DNA of 64,000 bases, from assembly GCA_017404935.1 (NCBI GenBank), contig JAFRBI010000004.1:23551-87550 (forward strand), in the 5' to 3' direction. The translations under genes were made by a program, and so were the position numbers. This document shows, one piece after another, positions 32,414 through 41,092 of this stretch; within the stretch, counting starts at the first letter, position 1; every line of letters starts with the position of its first letter. The DNA is from Candidatus Saccharimonadota bacterium (GTDB taxonomy: Bacteria; Patescibacteriota; Saccharimonadia; Saccharimonadales; Saccharimonadaceae). The notes beneath the pieces were generated by a model. It made no database searches. It saw only the letters and a program-made list of their open reading frames with translations, and was not told the origin of the DNA.

Positions 32414-33505
32414 ATGCGTAGAAGACGTCGCGAACGTGTGAGACCGATGCCGACTGAAGAAGACAAAAGAAAAGCGCAGATTAAAGCATCTGGTGCTGAT
32501 CCTTTGGTGTGGGCAATGAAGTCTGTAGATGATAAATTCCCTGATGAACGCGAAAAAGATGTTGAAACTATTGAAGCAGAAGCCGAAGTAGAGATGACGA
32601 TGGGCCCGACCGATGACGATATGCTTGATGATATTGATGAAGAGCCAGAAGTACCGATGAAAGCTCCAACCGAAATTAAGGCTGAGGGCAAAACTGCTAT
32701 GCCAGTAGATGAAGGCGTGCTTACCGTAGATGTAGAACCGATGCGCCAAAATGTAGATAATGTTACTGCAAAAGAAGTTAATAAAATTGAAGGCAGAAAA
32801 TCTGAGATTGAAAAACAAGAAAAAGCTGAGAGAGCTAAAAAGGCTGAGAACGAATTTAAAGAAGCTAAAAAAGTAGTAAAGGCAGAACCAAAAGTCGTCG
32901 ATCACAAAACTCAAGTAAAACTAACCGCACTAGAATCTAAGCAAAAGAAAATGATGTTTGCTTTGGCTTCGCTTGTGGTTGTAGCGCTCGGTGGTGTAGT
33001 GTTTGGCGCAGTAGCGATGGTAAATCAAAACAAAGCCACTATTGAACTTGCTAACCAAATCGTGGCATCATCTGACCACGAGAACCAAGTAGACGGTGAA
33101 TATATTTATCTCAAAGATTGGAATATGAAAATTAAAATCGCGAGTGGTCTAGAACATATGTCGTTTGATTATGATGAGAATGAGGATGGCTTTTCTAAAG
33201 TTTTGGTTTGGGGTGCGAGAAAAGAAGACGGCGCAAATTACACGCCAGATTTTGCTAAGCAGTCTAAGAATGGCAATGCGATGGGAATTATTACCAGAAT
33301 TCCACGTTATGAACGGGCAGCGGCTGGTCGGTTGATTTGGTATGACGATTATTATAATTATTATTACCAAGGTCCAACTTCTGAGCCGGAAGCTAGTGAA
33401 ACTGAAATGAGTTGGTGGGTGGAAAGTTATCTTTTGATTAAAGATATGCTAACAAACGCAGACAACTATATCAAATTCGACGATACTACAATTAGCCAAC
33501 AATAA
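32414..33505 (+). CDS. Single-pass membrane protein with long acidic/coiled cytoplasmic part
   Basis: 363 residues. It starts with an arginine cluster (RRRRRERVRP); residues 15-175 are highly charged, acidic then Lys/Glu/Ala helical. One membrane helix lies at about residues 180-203. The last 150 residues form an outside domain with a Tyr-rich stretch (WYDDYYNYYYQG). No family recognised. The general plan matches the other anchored proteins of the window. It is the first of a group of exported proteins running to 36215. Confidence 0.78.
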   Translation: MRRRRRERVRPMPTEEDKRKAQIKASGADPLVWAMKSVDDKFPDEREKDVETIEAEAEVEMTMGPTDDDMLDDIDEEPEVPMKAPTEIKAEGKTAMPVDEGVLTVDVEPMRQNVDNVTAKEVNKIEGRKSEIEKQEKAERAKKAENEFKEAKKVVKAEPKVVDHKTQVKLTALESKQKKMMFALASLVVVALGGVVFGAVAMVNQNKATIELANQIVASSDHENQVDGEYIYLKDWNMKIKIASGLEHMSFDYDENEDGFSKVLVWGARKEDGANYTPDFAKQSKNGNAMGIITRIPRYERAAAGRLIWYDDYYNYYYQGPTSEPEASETEMSWWVESYLLIKDMLTNADNYIKFDDTTISQQ

Positions 33506-33511
33506 TCGTGC

Positions 33512-33517
33512 TATAAT
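33512..33517 (+). promoter_or_regulatory. -10 box of the 33525 gene
   Basis: GTGCTATAAT ends seven bases before ATG 33525; no SD. Confidence 0.72.
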
Positions 33518-33524
33518 AATATAT

Positions 33525-34049
33525 ATGAAGAAACTGAAAGTTTTAGTTTTGATGGTGATGACTTTGTTTCTGATTTTTTCTTCTGTAAAAGTTTTTGCTG
33601 AGGGTGAAGAAGATTTACAAATTACTGATGCTCAAAGAACTACAATTATTGATCATTGTGATGCAATGAAAGATAGTTTGAAAAATTTGCAGCGAACAGA
33701 TTCTAGAACTAGAGTTTATCTTGGGCGTTATTTTGAAACAATTTTGACTAATTTTATTACGCCACTTAATTTGAGGCTCGTTGAAAATAATATTTCTGAT
33801 TCTGCGCTTCTTGAAAACCAGACAAACTTTGCCGAAAGAAGAACGCGATTTGTAAATGATTTTATTACTTATCAGCAGGGGCTAGAAGAATTGGTGCACG
33901 TAGACTGTAAAAGTGAGCCAGATAGATTTTATGAAAAATTGCAGGCAACGAAAGATAAACGTAAAATTGTAAATCGAGATGTAATGAAGCTAAAAGGCTA
34001 TACGAACGAGCAAGTAAAATTGGTGGAGGCGCTTAAAAATGGACAATAG
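33525..34049 (+). CDS. Small secreted helical protein, unknown function
   Basis: 174 residues with a clear signal peptide (1-25, cleavage after KVFA). The mature part is mostly helical and charged, with two cysteines (near residues 46 and 127) that could form a disulfide. No family recognised. The next gene starts 11 bases before its stop, so a two-gene operon is likely. Confidence 0.78.
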   Translation: MKKLKVLVLMVMTLFLIFSSVKVFAEGEEDLQITDAQRTTIIDHCDAMKDSLKNLQRTDSRTRVYLGRYFETILTNFITPLNLRLVENNISDSALLENQTNFAERRTRFVNDFITYQQGLEELVHVDCKSEPDRFYEKLQATKDKRKIVNRDVMKLKGYTNEQVKLVEALKNGQ

Positions 34050-34386
34050 TGAAGATAATAAAAAAGGCGGACGAAAATTAATTTTGCTTTGTGTAATTTC
34101 GATTTTTATCACACTTTGCCTTACTACAGTGTCGCTTGCGATTTATCATTATTCTGGTGATATTTATCTAGATAGATCTAGGCCGGGCTATCTTCCAGAC
34201 GATGAGGAAGTAGAAGATGATGAGGAAGATGAAGAAGGTGATTATAATTTTGAAAAAACCGGACCAATTAATAAAGAAGTTTTGGAAGAATATTTGAAAA
34301 AATTACAAATTGAAGTTGACGCTTTAGACGAATATCAAGATCCGTTTGGCGCCGATGCGCTATCAGATGAACAATTTGGTTTATAA
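34039..34386 (+). CDS. Small membrane-anchored acidic protein, unknown function
   Basis: 115 residues. A membrane helix at about 14-37 is followed by a very acidic stretch (EEVEDDEEDEEGDYNF) and a short helical end. It overlaps the secreted helical protein's gene by 11 bases; the two may work together at the cell surface. No family recognised. Confidence 0.72.
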   Translation: MDNSEDNKKGGRKLILLCVISIFITLCLTTVSLAIYHYSGDIYLDRSRPGYLPDDEEVEDDEEDEEGDYNFEKTGPINKEVLEEYLKKLQIEVDALDEYQDPFGADALSDEQFGL

Positions 34387-34411
34387 TTTGGTTGATAATT
34401 TGGTTTTAGGG

Positions 34412-34440
34412 TTGACATAAGCGGTTTTGCCCTATATAAT
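34412..34440 (+). promoter_or_regulatory. Classical promoter of the InlB-repeat surface gene
   Basis: TTGACA, 17-base spacer, TATAAT, then a leader with GAAAGG before ATG 34464. Confidence 0.85.
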
Positions 34441-34463
34441 GGTGAGTAAGAAAGGTCATATAT

Positions 34464-36215
34464 ATGATGAAAGAGAAGGGGATTTTTACGAAATTGTTGG
34501 CTGTGTTTGGCGCAGTTCTTGTAATTTCTGGTGTTTTTGTATTTCAGATGGGTTCTAGAGCAGAAGATACTACTACTCCAGCAGACCCAGGAATTGGATT
34601 AACTACTAGTGGCGATCCAGCTGAACCAACAAATCCGGCCGAGTCAGCAGACCCAGTGGATCCGGCTGATCAAACAACCGATCCAGACCCAGAGCAAAAT
34701 ACTTTTACGGTAGAGTATTATACCGAGGCAGAGAGGTTAAATTCAGAAACTGGTGAAGTAGAAATTGTTAGAACCCCATTTGATATAGTCACTTATACCG
34801 GTGTGGAGACCGAAAAAGCTTTTTCTTTGATTGATATAATTCCAGTTGGCGAAGGCGAATTTGTAGATTGGTATGATGTAAAGAACAATAAAGTTTATTT
34901 GCCAGGCTCTACGGAAGCAATTATTGCAAATCTTGAAAACCCTACGGTGGAACTCGTAGCAGAGTTTGATGTTGAGAGAACTTTTGCGGTAGAATATGAC
35001 CTTAATGGTGGCGAAGGTACAATGACTACCGGCATTTGTAAATCTCATATTAAGACTTGTGATTACACAATTGTTTCTGAAGTGCCAACAAGGGAAGGTT
35101 TTGAATTTAAAGGTTGGCAAAAAGACAACGATACTTCTATGACTTATGCGCCAGGCGCATCGGTTAGGACTCGTTCTTATCTTTTGACTTTGAAGCTTAA
35201 AGCTGTATGGGCAGAAATTAGAACTTATACGTTGGTGTTTGAAGGTAATGGTGGCAATGGCGCGCCAGCTGCTCAAGAATGTAAGAGTGCTGATGGTTTT
35301 TGTAAATTTGTGATTCCTGAAACTATGCCAACCAGAGCTTCGTTTGAATTTATGAACTGGCAAAAAGGTGCAGAAGTAGTGATGCCAAATACTGAAATTA
35401 CCGTAACCGAAACTTCTACAATTTTGATTGCAAATTGGAACCCAATTACGGTGTTTACTCTAGAATATATCGCAGAAGATGTAAAAGATATTCCAGAACC
35501 AGCAAGATGCGAAACCTTTATGGGGACTTGTACATTTGTAATTACGGACAAGGTGCCAGAGAAGGAAGGTTATATCTTTAAGGGTTGGAGACTCGAAGGC
35601 AAGGAAGATATGTTGGCTAAAGCTGGTGACCAACTAGAAGTTGGTGTAGATGGTCCACTTGATCTTAAAATCTTTGCAGTATGGTCTAAGATTTATCCAG
35701 TACTTAACTCTGGTGAAGTATTTGGTGTAGGCGAAAGAATTATGATTAGGACTGCAGCAAATTATGCTAACTTCAAGGAACTTACCATTGATGAAGAACT
35801 CGTGCCAGAAGATTACTTTAAAATTTCGGAAGGTGGTGCTACGACGCTCATTCTTTCTAATGCATTCTCGCAGGCGCTATCTGCTGGTGAGCATACAATC
35901 AAGCTCACTTGGGAAGATGGCGAAGCTAACGGTATCATTTCGGTAAATCAAAATGAAGATGGCACTAAGAGATTTATCATTATTGATGCTGCCGGTACTA
36001 CTGATGGCATGAGCTTGATGCTTAGACCAAAAGCGGGTGCAGTTTCTAAGGAATCTACTAGCGCAATTAAAGATACTGCAAAAGACAATAAAGATTCTGA
36101 CTTTGACGCTGTAAAAACTCTGATTATTGCCTCTGTGGCAGTGTTTGTAATGGTCTATCTAGTTAATAAATTCTATATCCGTCGCAAGATGGAATTTATT
36201 GAAAACTTTGACTAG
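34464..36215 (+). CDS. Surface protein with InlB-type (Listeria-Bacteroides) repeats and C-terminal anchor
   Basis: 583 residues. A signal peptide (1-32) leads into a Pro/Asp/Thr spacer and then three repeats of about 70-80 residues (from about 170, 252 and 330). Each opens with a YDLNGG- or FEGNGG-like strand and closes with a GWQK- or GWRL-like turn: the InlB B-repeat/Flg_new pattern. A further beta domain (about 410-510) and a membrane helix (about 553-572) with a basic tail end the protein. Paired cysteines in each repeat are an unusual touch. Likely an adhesin. A second ATG one codon later is equally possible as the start. Confidence 0.85.
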   Translation: MMKEKGIFTKLLAVFGAVLVISGVFVFQMGSRAEDTTTPADPGIGLTTSGDPAEPTNPAESADPVDPADQTTDPDPEQNTFTVEYYTEAERLNSETGEVEIVRTPFDIVTYTGVETEKAFSLIDIIPVGEGEFVDWYDVKNNKVYLPGSTEAIIANLENPTVELVAEFDVERTFAVEYDLNGGEGTMTTGICKSHIKTCDYTIVSEVPTREGFEFKGWQKDNDTSMTYAPGASVRTRSYLLTLKLKAVWAEIRTYTLVFEGNGGNGAPAAQECKSADGFCKFVIPETMPTRASFEFMNWQKGAEVVMPNTEITVTETSTILIANWNPITVFTLEYIAEDVKDIPEPARCETFMGTCTFVITDKVPEKEGYIFKGWRLEGKEDMLAKAGDQLEVGVDGPLDLKIFAVWSKIYPVLNSGEVFGVGERIMIRTAANYANFKELTIDEELVPEDYFKISEGGATTLILSNAFSQALSAGEHTIKLTWEDGEANGIISVNQNEDGTKRFIIIDAAGTTDGMSLMLRPKAGAVSKESTSAIKDTAKDNKDSDFDAVKTLIIASVAVFVMVYLVNKFYIRRKMEFIENFD

Positions 36216-36223
36216 TTTTATGC

Positions 36224-36229
36224 TATAAT
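36224..36229 (+). promoter_or_regulatory. -10 box of galU
   Basis: TGCTATAAT ends nine bases before ATG 36239; no SD. Confidence 0.68.
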
Positions 36230-36238
36230 ATTGGTATT

Positions 36239-37075
36239 ATGGAAATTAAGAAAGCTATTATTCCGGTGGCTGGTTGGGGAACGCGTCGGCTTCCGATTAC
36301 TAAAATTATTGAAAAATCAATGCTTCCAGTGGGGAATCGGCCTTTGGTTGACTATTCTGTACAGGAATTAATCAAGGCAGGTGTGAAGGATATATATATG
36401 GTGGTTTCCAACGTGGAACCTTGCCAGGTGAGAGAATTTTATCATGATAATCTAGCGCTCAATTTGTATTTGCGCGAAAGGGGTAAGGAAGATAAACTAG
36501 AAAAAGCCAAAACGCTTCCTGACGATGTGACGATTCATTATGTGGCGCAAGATCCGTCGGCTAAATATGGCACTGCTGTGCCAGTAGCACTTGTAGTAGA
36601 AGAATATGATATCAATGAGCCAGTTCTTGTATTTATGGGTGATGATTTTATTTGGAATCCTAATGGCAAATCTTCGGCAGAACTTTTGCTTGAGTCTGTA
36701 AAAGGTGAAGATGAGTCGGCACTTTGTGCAATTGATCACCCTTATGAGGCACTTTTAAATGGTGGCGCCCTTACTATTGAGGATGATAAAATTGTAAAGA
36801 TTACTGAAAAACCAGCACCAGAACAGGTAACCGGGCTTGCTTCGGTTTCTAAATATATTTTGTCTCCATCACTTTTAAAAGAAATCGTAAAATATGTGCA
36901 CGAAAATGATTTTGGCCCGACTGACCAGGAATATTTAATTACTGACCCATTTGCAACTTACATTGAAAAAGGTGGTGTGATGCGCGCTGCTCGTGTAGAA
37001 GGCGAATATCTTGATGGTGGCACCGTAGAAGGTTGGGTGCACGCGAACGATGTGGTTTGTGGGTCGAAAGACTAG
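36239..37075 (+). CDS. galU: UTP-glucose-1-phosphate uridylyltransferase
   Basis: Makes UDP-glucose for cell-surface glycans. 278 residues. The nucleotide-binding motif is GWGTRRLPITK (12-22), followed by EKSMLPVGNRPLVDYSVQE, VFMGDDF (metal-binding aspartates), KITEKPAPEQ and EYLDGGTVEGW. Its stop codon lies inside the CIRCE operator of the next gene. Together with the PMM-like protein it supports nucleotide-sugar synthesis. Confidence 0.95.
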   Translation: MEIKKAIIPVAGWGTRRLPITKIIEKSMLPVGNRPLVDYSVQELIKAGVKDIYMVVSNVEPCQVREFYHDNLALNLYLRERGKEDKLEKAKTLPDDVTIHYVAQDPSAKYGTAVPVALVVEEYDINEPVLVFMGDDFIWNPNGKSSAELLLESVKGEDESALCAIDHPYEALLNGGALTIEDDKIVKITEKPAPEQVTGLASVSKYILSPSLLKEIVKYVHENDFGPTDQEYLITDPFATYIEKGGVMRAARVEGEYLDGGTVEGWVHANDVVCGSKD

Positions 37076-37098
37076 CACTCTTGACTAGCGAGTGCTAA
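37072..37098 (+). promoter_or_regulatory. CIRCE operator (HrcA-binding)
   Basis: CTAGCACTC, nine bases, GAGTGCTAA: the known CIRCE consensus except for the first base. Its spacer contains the -35 box TTGACT (37081-37086). Confidence 0.93.
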
Positions 37099-37109
37099 TT
37101 TGCTATAAT
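37081..37109 (+). promoter_or_regulatory. clpC promoter overlapping CIRCE
   Basis: TTGACT (37081-37086), 17-base spacer, TATAAT (37104-37109). HrcA bound to CIRCE would cover the -35 box, so heat shock should derepress clpC-clpP. No hrcA gene is seen in this window. Confidence 0.88.
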
Positions 37110-37118
37110 GGGGGTATC

Positions 37119-39590
37119 ATGCAAGCTGAATTTAGTGAAATAATGAATCGTTTATCTGAAAACGCTAAGTTTGCGCTTCAGAAAGCTGATTTTTATAGTA
37201 AAAGATATAACAATGGGTATATGGGGACTGAGCACCTTTTGATGGGGATTTTGGCTCAAGATACTTCTACTGGTGCGGAGATAATTCGGCATGAAGGTAT
37301 CACTTTAGATGACGTAGAAAAGTTATTAAATAAGGTAGCGGTAGAAGTGCCGGGTTCTGATATGGCAATGATGTCTCTTTCGGAGGCAGTAGTTTTGACG
37401 CTTAGAATGGCGCAGAACTTTGTAAATGAAGAAGGTCTTTCCGTGATTGGGACTGAGCATATATTATATGCAATCTTGACTCAGCCAAATTCTAGAGCGG
37501 CTTTGATATTGATCGAACTTAAAGCTGATATTGAGAAAATGTTAGCCGAAATTGAAGATTTGGTAGAAAAACAAACTGAAGATGAAAAAACAAAGGCTAA
37601 AAAAGCGGAATTTGCCAAAACTTCGAATCTTAAATTTTTGAAAAAATACGGTAAAGATTTGACGGAAGAAGCTAGAAACGGACATCTTGATACCGTGATT
37701 GGTCGTGAAAAAGAGATTGAACGGGTGGTGACAGTTTTATCACGTAGGACTAAATCTAACCCGGTTCTGATTGGCGAAGCTGGAGTTGGCAAAACCGCAA
37801 TCGTGGAAGGACTGGCTTCTAGAATTGCTGAGCAAAATGTGCCGGGAAATTTGATTGGTAAACACATTTATCAAGTAGATTTGTCGAGCGTGGTGGCTGG
37901 CACAAAATTCCGTGGTGAATTTGAAGAAAGAATCAAGGGAATTATTGATGAGGCGGTGGCAGATGAAAGCGTGCTTTTATTTATTGACGAGATTCATCTT
38001 CTTTGTGGGGCTGGAAATTCGGAAGGTTCAATGGATGCAGCAAATATTTTGAAACCAGAGCTTGCTAGAAATTCCTTACATCTTATCGGTGCAACTACTT
38101 TAGACGAATATAGAAAAACCGTAGAAAAAGACAAAGCACTTTCGAGACGTTTCCAAACGGTGATAGTAGAAGAACCCTCCGCTACTGTAACGTTTAGAAT
38201 TTTGAAGGGAATTAAAAAACACTATGAAGATCATCACGGCGTTGTGATTCCGGATGAGATTATAGAAACAGCAATTGTGATGAGCCGGCGCTACATTAAT
38301 GATAGATTTATGCCGGACAAAGTGATTGATGTGATTGATGAAGCTTCGGCAATTTGTAAAGTTTCTGCCGACAAAAAAGATGGTGGCAAGTATAAAAAAA
38401 TGAAAATTCAAAAAGCGACTCTGGAAGAAAAAATGACGGAAGCTGCGGAAAATGAAGATTATGAAAAAGCGGCGAATTTAAAAACTGAACTTTTGAGGCT
38501 TGAAAAAGAAATTAAAAAACTTGAAAAAGCCGGTGTGAAAAAATTAGAAAAAGCGCCAGTTCTCTCGGAAGAAAATTTGGCAACGGCGATTTCTCTTAAA
38601 ACTGGTATTCCGGTGTCTAAAGTGCACGGAAGCGAGATGAAAATGTTGCTTGATCTTGAATCGCATATTAAAGAATCAATTGTGGGGCAGGATGAAGCGG
38701 TGTCGGCGGTAGCAAAAGCGATCAGGCGTGGACGTTCGGGAATTGCTGATTCTAGAAGACCAATTGGCTCGTTTATATTTATGGGTCCGACTGGTGTAGG
38801 TAAGACTGAACTTGCGCGAGTGATTGCGCGTGAAGTGTTTGGCGGAGAGAATGCTTTGATTAAAATTGACATGAGTGAGTTTGGCGAAAAACATAATGTA
38901 TCTAGACTCGTGGGTGCGCCAGCTGGTTATGTTGGCTATGAAGATGGCGGCAAATTAACCGAAGCAGTGCGCAGAAAACCTTATTCGGTGATTTTGTTTG
39001 ATGAAATTGAAAAAGCGCACCCAGATGTATTTAATATGCTACTTCAAATTTTGGAAGATGGGGTTCTGACTGACGGGCAAGGTAATAAAGTTAAATTTAA
39101 TAATACAATTGTGATTCTTACATCCAATCTAGGTTCGGCGGATATGTATAGAGAAAGTGAACTTGGATTTACGGCTAAGACTGCCAAAGATAAAAAAGCT
39201 CTCGCGGAAGAATATGAGGAAAATAAATCCTATGCTTTTAAGGCTCTTAAAAAGGCGATGCGGCCAGAGCTAATCAACCGGTTAGATTCTGTATTAGTAT
39301 TCCACGCACTAACCCGCGAAAATGTAGAAAAGATTTTTGACAATTTGATCTCGGATCTTAAAAAGCGTTTGGCAGTGAAAGGCATCGGTCTGAAAATTTC
39401 TGAAGAGGCTAAAGATTATTTGATTTCTGAAGGTTATGATCCAAAAAATGGCGCAAGACCTTTGAGGCGTAAAATTGAGGACGAAGTAGAGTCACTGCTT
39501 TCGGAAGAAATTATTGCAGAAAAATTAGTGAAGGGTGATATCCCAACGTTAAAATTAGTAGGTAAAAAGTTAAAATTAGTAAAGGAGTAA
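37119..39590 (+). CDS. clpC: ClpC-type AAA+ unfoldase
   Basis: Two-ring ATPase that unfolds proteins and feeds them to ClpP. 823 residues: Clp-N repeats (about 5-145), AAA-1 with Walker A GEAGVGKT (about 218), a short middle domain with a UVR-like segment ([20 protein letters not shown], about 430-465), and AAA-2 with Walker A GPTGVGKT (about 556). An LGF tripeptide (ESELGFTAK, about 680) matches the ClpP-docking loop, unlike ClpB. ATG 37119 is chosen because it lies nine bases after TATAAT and starts a normal Clp-N. clpP follows after one base. Confidence 0.93.
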   Translation: MQAEFSEIMNRLSENAKFALQKADFYSKRYNNGYMGTEHLLMGILAQDTSTGAEIIRHEGITLDDVEKLLNKVAVEVPGSDMAMMSLSEAVVLTLRMAQNFVNEEGLSVIGTEHILYAILTQPNSRAALILIELKADIEKMLAEIEDLVEKQTEDEKTKAKKAEFAKTSNLKFLKKYGKDLTEEARNGHLDTVIGREKEIERVVTVLSRRTKSNPVLIGEAGVGKTAIVEGLASRIAEQNVPGNLIGKHIYQVDLSSVVAGTKFRGEFEERIKGIIDEAVADESVLLFIDEIHLLCGAGNSEGSMDAANILKPELARNSLHLIGATTLDEYRKTVEKDKALSRRFQTVIVEEPSATVTFRILKGIKKHYEDHHGVVIPDEIIETAIVMSRRYINDRFMPDKVIDVIDEASAICKVSADKKDGGKYKKMKIQKATLEEKMTEAAENEDYEKAANLKTELLRLEKEIKKLEKAGVKKLEKAPVLSEENLATAISLKTGIPVSKVHGSEMKMLLDLESHIKESIVGQDEAVSAVAKAIRRGRSGIADSRRPIGSFIFMGPTGVGKTELARVIAREVFGGENALIKIDMSEFGEKHNVSRLVGAPAGYVGYEDGGKLTEAVRRKPYSVILFDEIEKAHPDVFNMLLQILEDGVLTDGQGNKVKFNNTIVILTSNLGSADMYRESELGFTAKTAKDKKALAEEYEENKSYAFKALKKAMRPELINRLDSVLVFHALTRENVEKIFDNLISDLKKRLAVKGIGLKISEEAKDYLISEGYDPKNGARPLRRKIEDEVESLLSEEIIAEKLVKGDIPTLKLVGKKLKLVKE

Positions 39591-39591
39591 T

Positions 39592-40173
39592 ATGAAAGAT
39601 TATTTAGTACCAACTGTGGTGGAAGAAACTAATAAAGGCGAAAGAGCTTACGATATTTATTCTAGGCTTTTAAATGACCGAATCGTGTTTCTTGGTGAAG
39701 ATGTAAACGCGCATACGGCAAACTTGGTGATTGCGCAGCTTCTTTATCTTGCGCATGAAGATAATAAAAAACCGATTAAACTTTATATTAATTCTCCTGG
39801 TGGAAGCGTTTATGATGGGCTCGCGATTATTGATACGATGAACTATATTGAACCAGATGTAGAAACGATTGGAATTGGGCTTCAAGCTTCGATGGGGGCA
39901 ATGCTACTTTCTTCTGGTGCGAAAGGTAAAAGATATTGTCTTCCAAATTCTAGAATTATGATTCATCAGCCATCTTCTGGCACAGAAGGTAAAATTACCG
40001 ACCAAGAAATTATGTTAAGGGAAGGCGTGTTTCTTAAAAAACGTCTTGCGGAAATTTTTGCTAAAAATACCGGAAAGTCTTTGTCGCAAGTTGAAAAAGA
40101 TATGGACCGCGATAATTGGATGAGCGCAGAAGAAGCTAAAAAATACGGGATAATTGACGAAATAATCAAATAA
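39592..40173 (+). CDS. clpP: ATP-dependent Clp protease proteolytic subunit
   Basis: Serine protease that forms the ClpCP chamber. 193 residues. The catalytic triad is visible: Ser in [14 protein letters not shown] (about residue 101), His in [10 protein letters not shown] (about 125) and Asp in [12 protein letters not shown] (about 173). It starts one base after the clpC stop, preceded by AAAGGAG inside clpC, so both are translated from the CIRCE-controlled mRNA. Its 3' end runs into the inverted-repeat element at 40175. Confidence 0.96.
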   Translation: MKDYLVPTVVEETNKGERAYDIYSRLLNDRIVFLGEDVNAHTANLVIAQLLYLAHEDNKKPIKLYINSPGGSVYDGLAIIDTMNYIEPDVETIGIGLQASMGAMLLSSGAKGKRYCLPNSRIMIHQPSSGTEGKITDQEIMLREGVFLKKRLAEIFAKNTGKSLSQVEKDMDRDNWMSAEEAKKYGIIDEIIK

Positions 40174-40174
40174 T

Positions 40175-40273
40175 AAGTAACTAGAATTTCTAAAGCGTGT
40201 CCTTCGGACACGCTCCGGGCCGCTCTGGCCAAGTCTTCAAGTCCGCAGGAACGTTTAGAAATTCTAGTTACTT
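40175..40273. repeat. Intergenic hairpin element, family B, between clpP and tsaB
   Basis: Perfect 20-bp inverted arms (40175-40194 and 40254-40273) enclose 59 bases. The enclosed part contains a GCGTGTCC/GGACACGC hairpin and the core CGCTCCGGGCCGCTCTGGCC, which recurs at 46947. The right arm carries the tsaB stop codon. It could end transcription of both convergent genes. Confidence 0.88.
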
Positions 40274-40576
40274 CACCGGTTTGGTGATGTTGGCTGATTT
40301 GCCGTAGTTTGGAATAACTAGTGGCTGATTGAGATTTAGTTCGTGAATTAAAGTGTTTGCAATGCTGGCGCCGATTCTGAGACCGGTGAAAGAGCCAGGG
40401 CCTTCGTTAAATTCGATTTCTGTTATATCTTGCCAGGTTTTGCCGTTTTCTTCGAGTTTATCTTTAATGAAGCCTAGTAATTTTTCGGCCATATCGCGCC
40501 CAAAAGTTTCTTTGTAAACTTTGTCGTCTAATTTAAGAATTGCGGTATCGGTGGATGTATCTAGAGACATTTTCAT
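40268..40576 (-). CDS. tsaB: Half-length TsaB-like protein
   Basis: TsaB, with TsaD and TsaE, makes the t6A modification of tRNAs. The 102-residue product has the N-terminal signature (SLDTSTDTAILKL) and the conserved EGPGSFTGLRIGASIANTL, but stops right after the first subdomain, where family members usually continue for another 100 or more residues. The stop lies in the arm of the family B element, so truncation by that element is possible. It may still dimerise with TsaD through this domain. Divergent from tsaE. Confidence 0.8.
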   Translation of the reverse strand: MKMSLDTSTDTAILKLDDKVYKETFGRDMAEKLLGFIKDKLEENGKTWQDITEIEFNEGPGSFTGLRIGASIANTLIHELNLNQPLVIPNYGKSANITKPVK

Positions 40577-40578
40577 GG

Positions 40579-40584
40579 TATAAT
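40579..40584. promoter_or_regulatory. A/T-rich divergent promoter of tsaB and tsaE
   Basis: TATAAT on the plus strand (ten bases before ATG 40595). The same 18-base A/T stretch holds a TATAAT on the minus strand for tsaB. Confidence 0.6.
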
Positions 40585-40594
40585 ATATTATATA

Positions 40595-41092
40595 ATGAAA
40601 ATCAATTCAGAACAAGAGATGCTAGGAGCTGGCGCTCAAATCCTTTCTCGGGTCGCGTCGCTCGCTCCCGTCGCCACGGGGCTCGCGCGCTCATCCTCGC
40701 GCTGCCGCGCTCCGGAAGCCCCTCAAAAGGACATTGAGCACCAGCAGGCAACCGTGATTGAACTTATTGGTGATGTTGGAGTTGGTAAAACAACTCTTGT
40801 ACGGGGAATTGCAAAAGGTTTGGAGATAAAAGAACCGATTACGAGTCCTAGTTTTACGATTTCTAAAGCCTATGCTTGTCCGGATGGAAGAACTTTGATT
40901 CATTATGATTTTTATCGTTTGAACGACCCAGGTTTAATGGCGGAAGATTTAGAAGAAAATTTAAAAGATGAAAATAATATTGTGATTATTGAATGGTCCG
41001 ATTCAGTAAAAGATATTTTGCCAAAAAATCATACTATAATAAATATAAAATATAATGACGATGGTAGTCGTGAATTAGAGGAGATAAAATGA
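40595..41092 (+). CDS. tsaE: tRNA t6A biosynthesis ATPase TsaE with an in-frame repeat insertion
   Basis: P-loop ATPase that drives the t6A machinery. 165 residues: Walker A GDVGVGKTTLVRGIAKGL (about 60-77), SPSFTISKAY, HYDFYRL and IIEWSD are diagnostic. Residues about 12-50 come from a GC-rich hairpin element (40628-40745). It separates the N-terminal helix (SEQEMLGAGAQI) from the first strand, lengthening the protein by about 30 residues. The gene overlaps murC by four bases (ATGA). Confidence 0.92.
   Translation: MKINSEQEMLGAGAQILSRVASLAPVATGLARSSSRCRAPEAPQKDIEHQQATVIELIGDVGVGKTTLVRGIAKGLEIKEPITSPSFTISKAYACPDGRTLIHYDFYRLNDPGLMAEDLEENLKDENNIVIIEWSDSVKDILPKNHTIINIKYNDDGSRELEEIK
40628..40745 (+). 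repeat. GC-rich hairpin element, family A, inside tsaE
   Basis: Private arms (40628-40645 and 40727-40745) are nearly complementary. The core aligns with the lepA copy in the same frame and with the truB copy on the other strand. The left arm encodes what looks like native TsaE sequence (GAGAQI), so the right arm may be its inverted copy. Confidence 0.9.

Noticed and set aside
40540..40737. Alternative plus-strand frame over the tsaE start
   Set aside because: It shows no TsaE motifs; the frame from 40595 does, and the -10 box fits that start.
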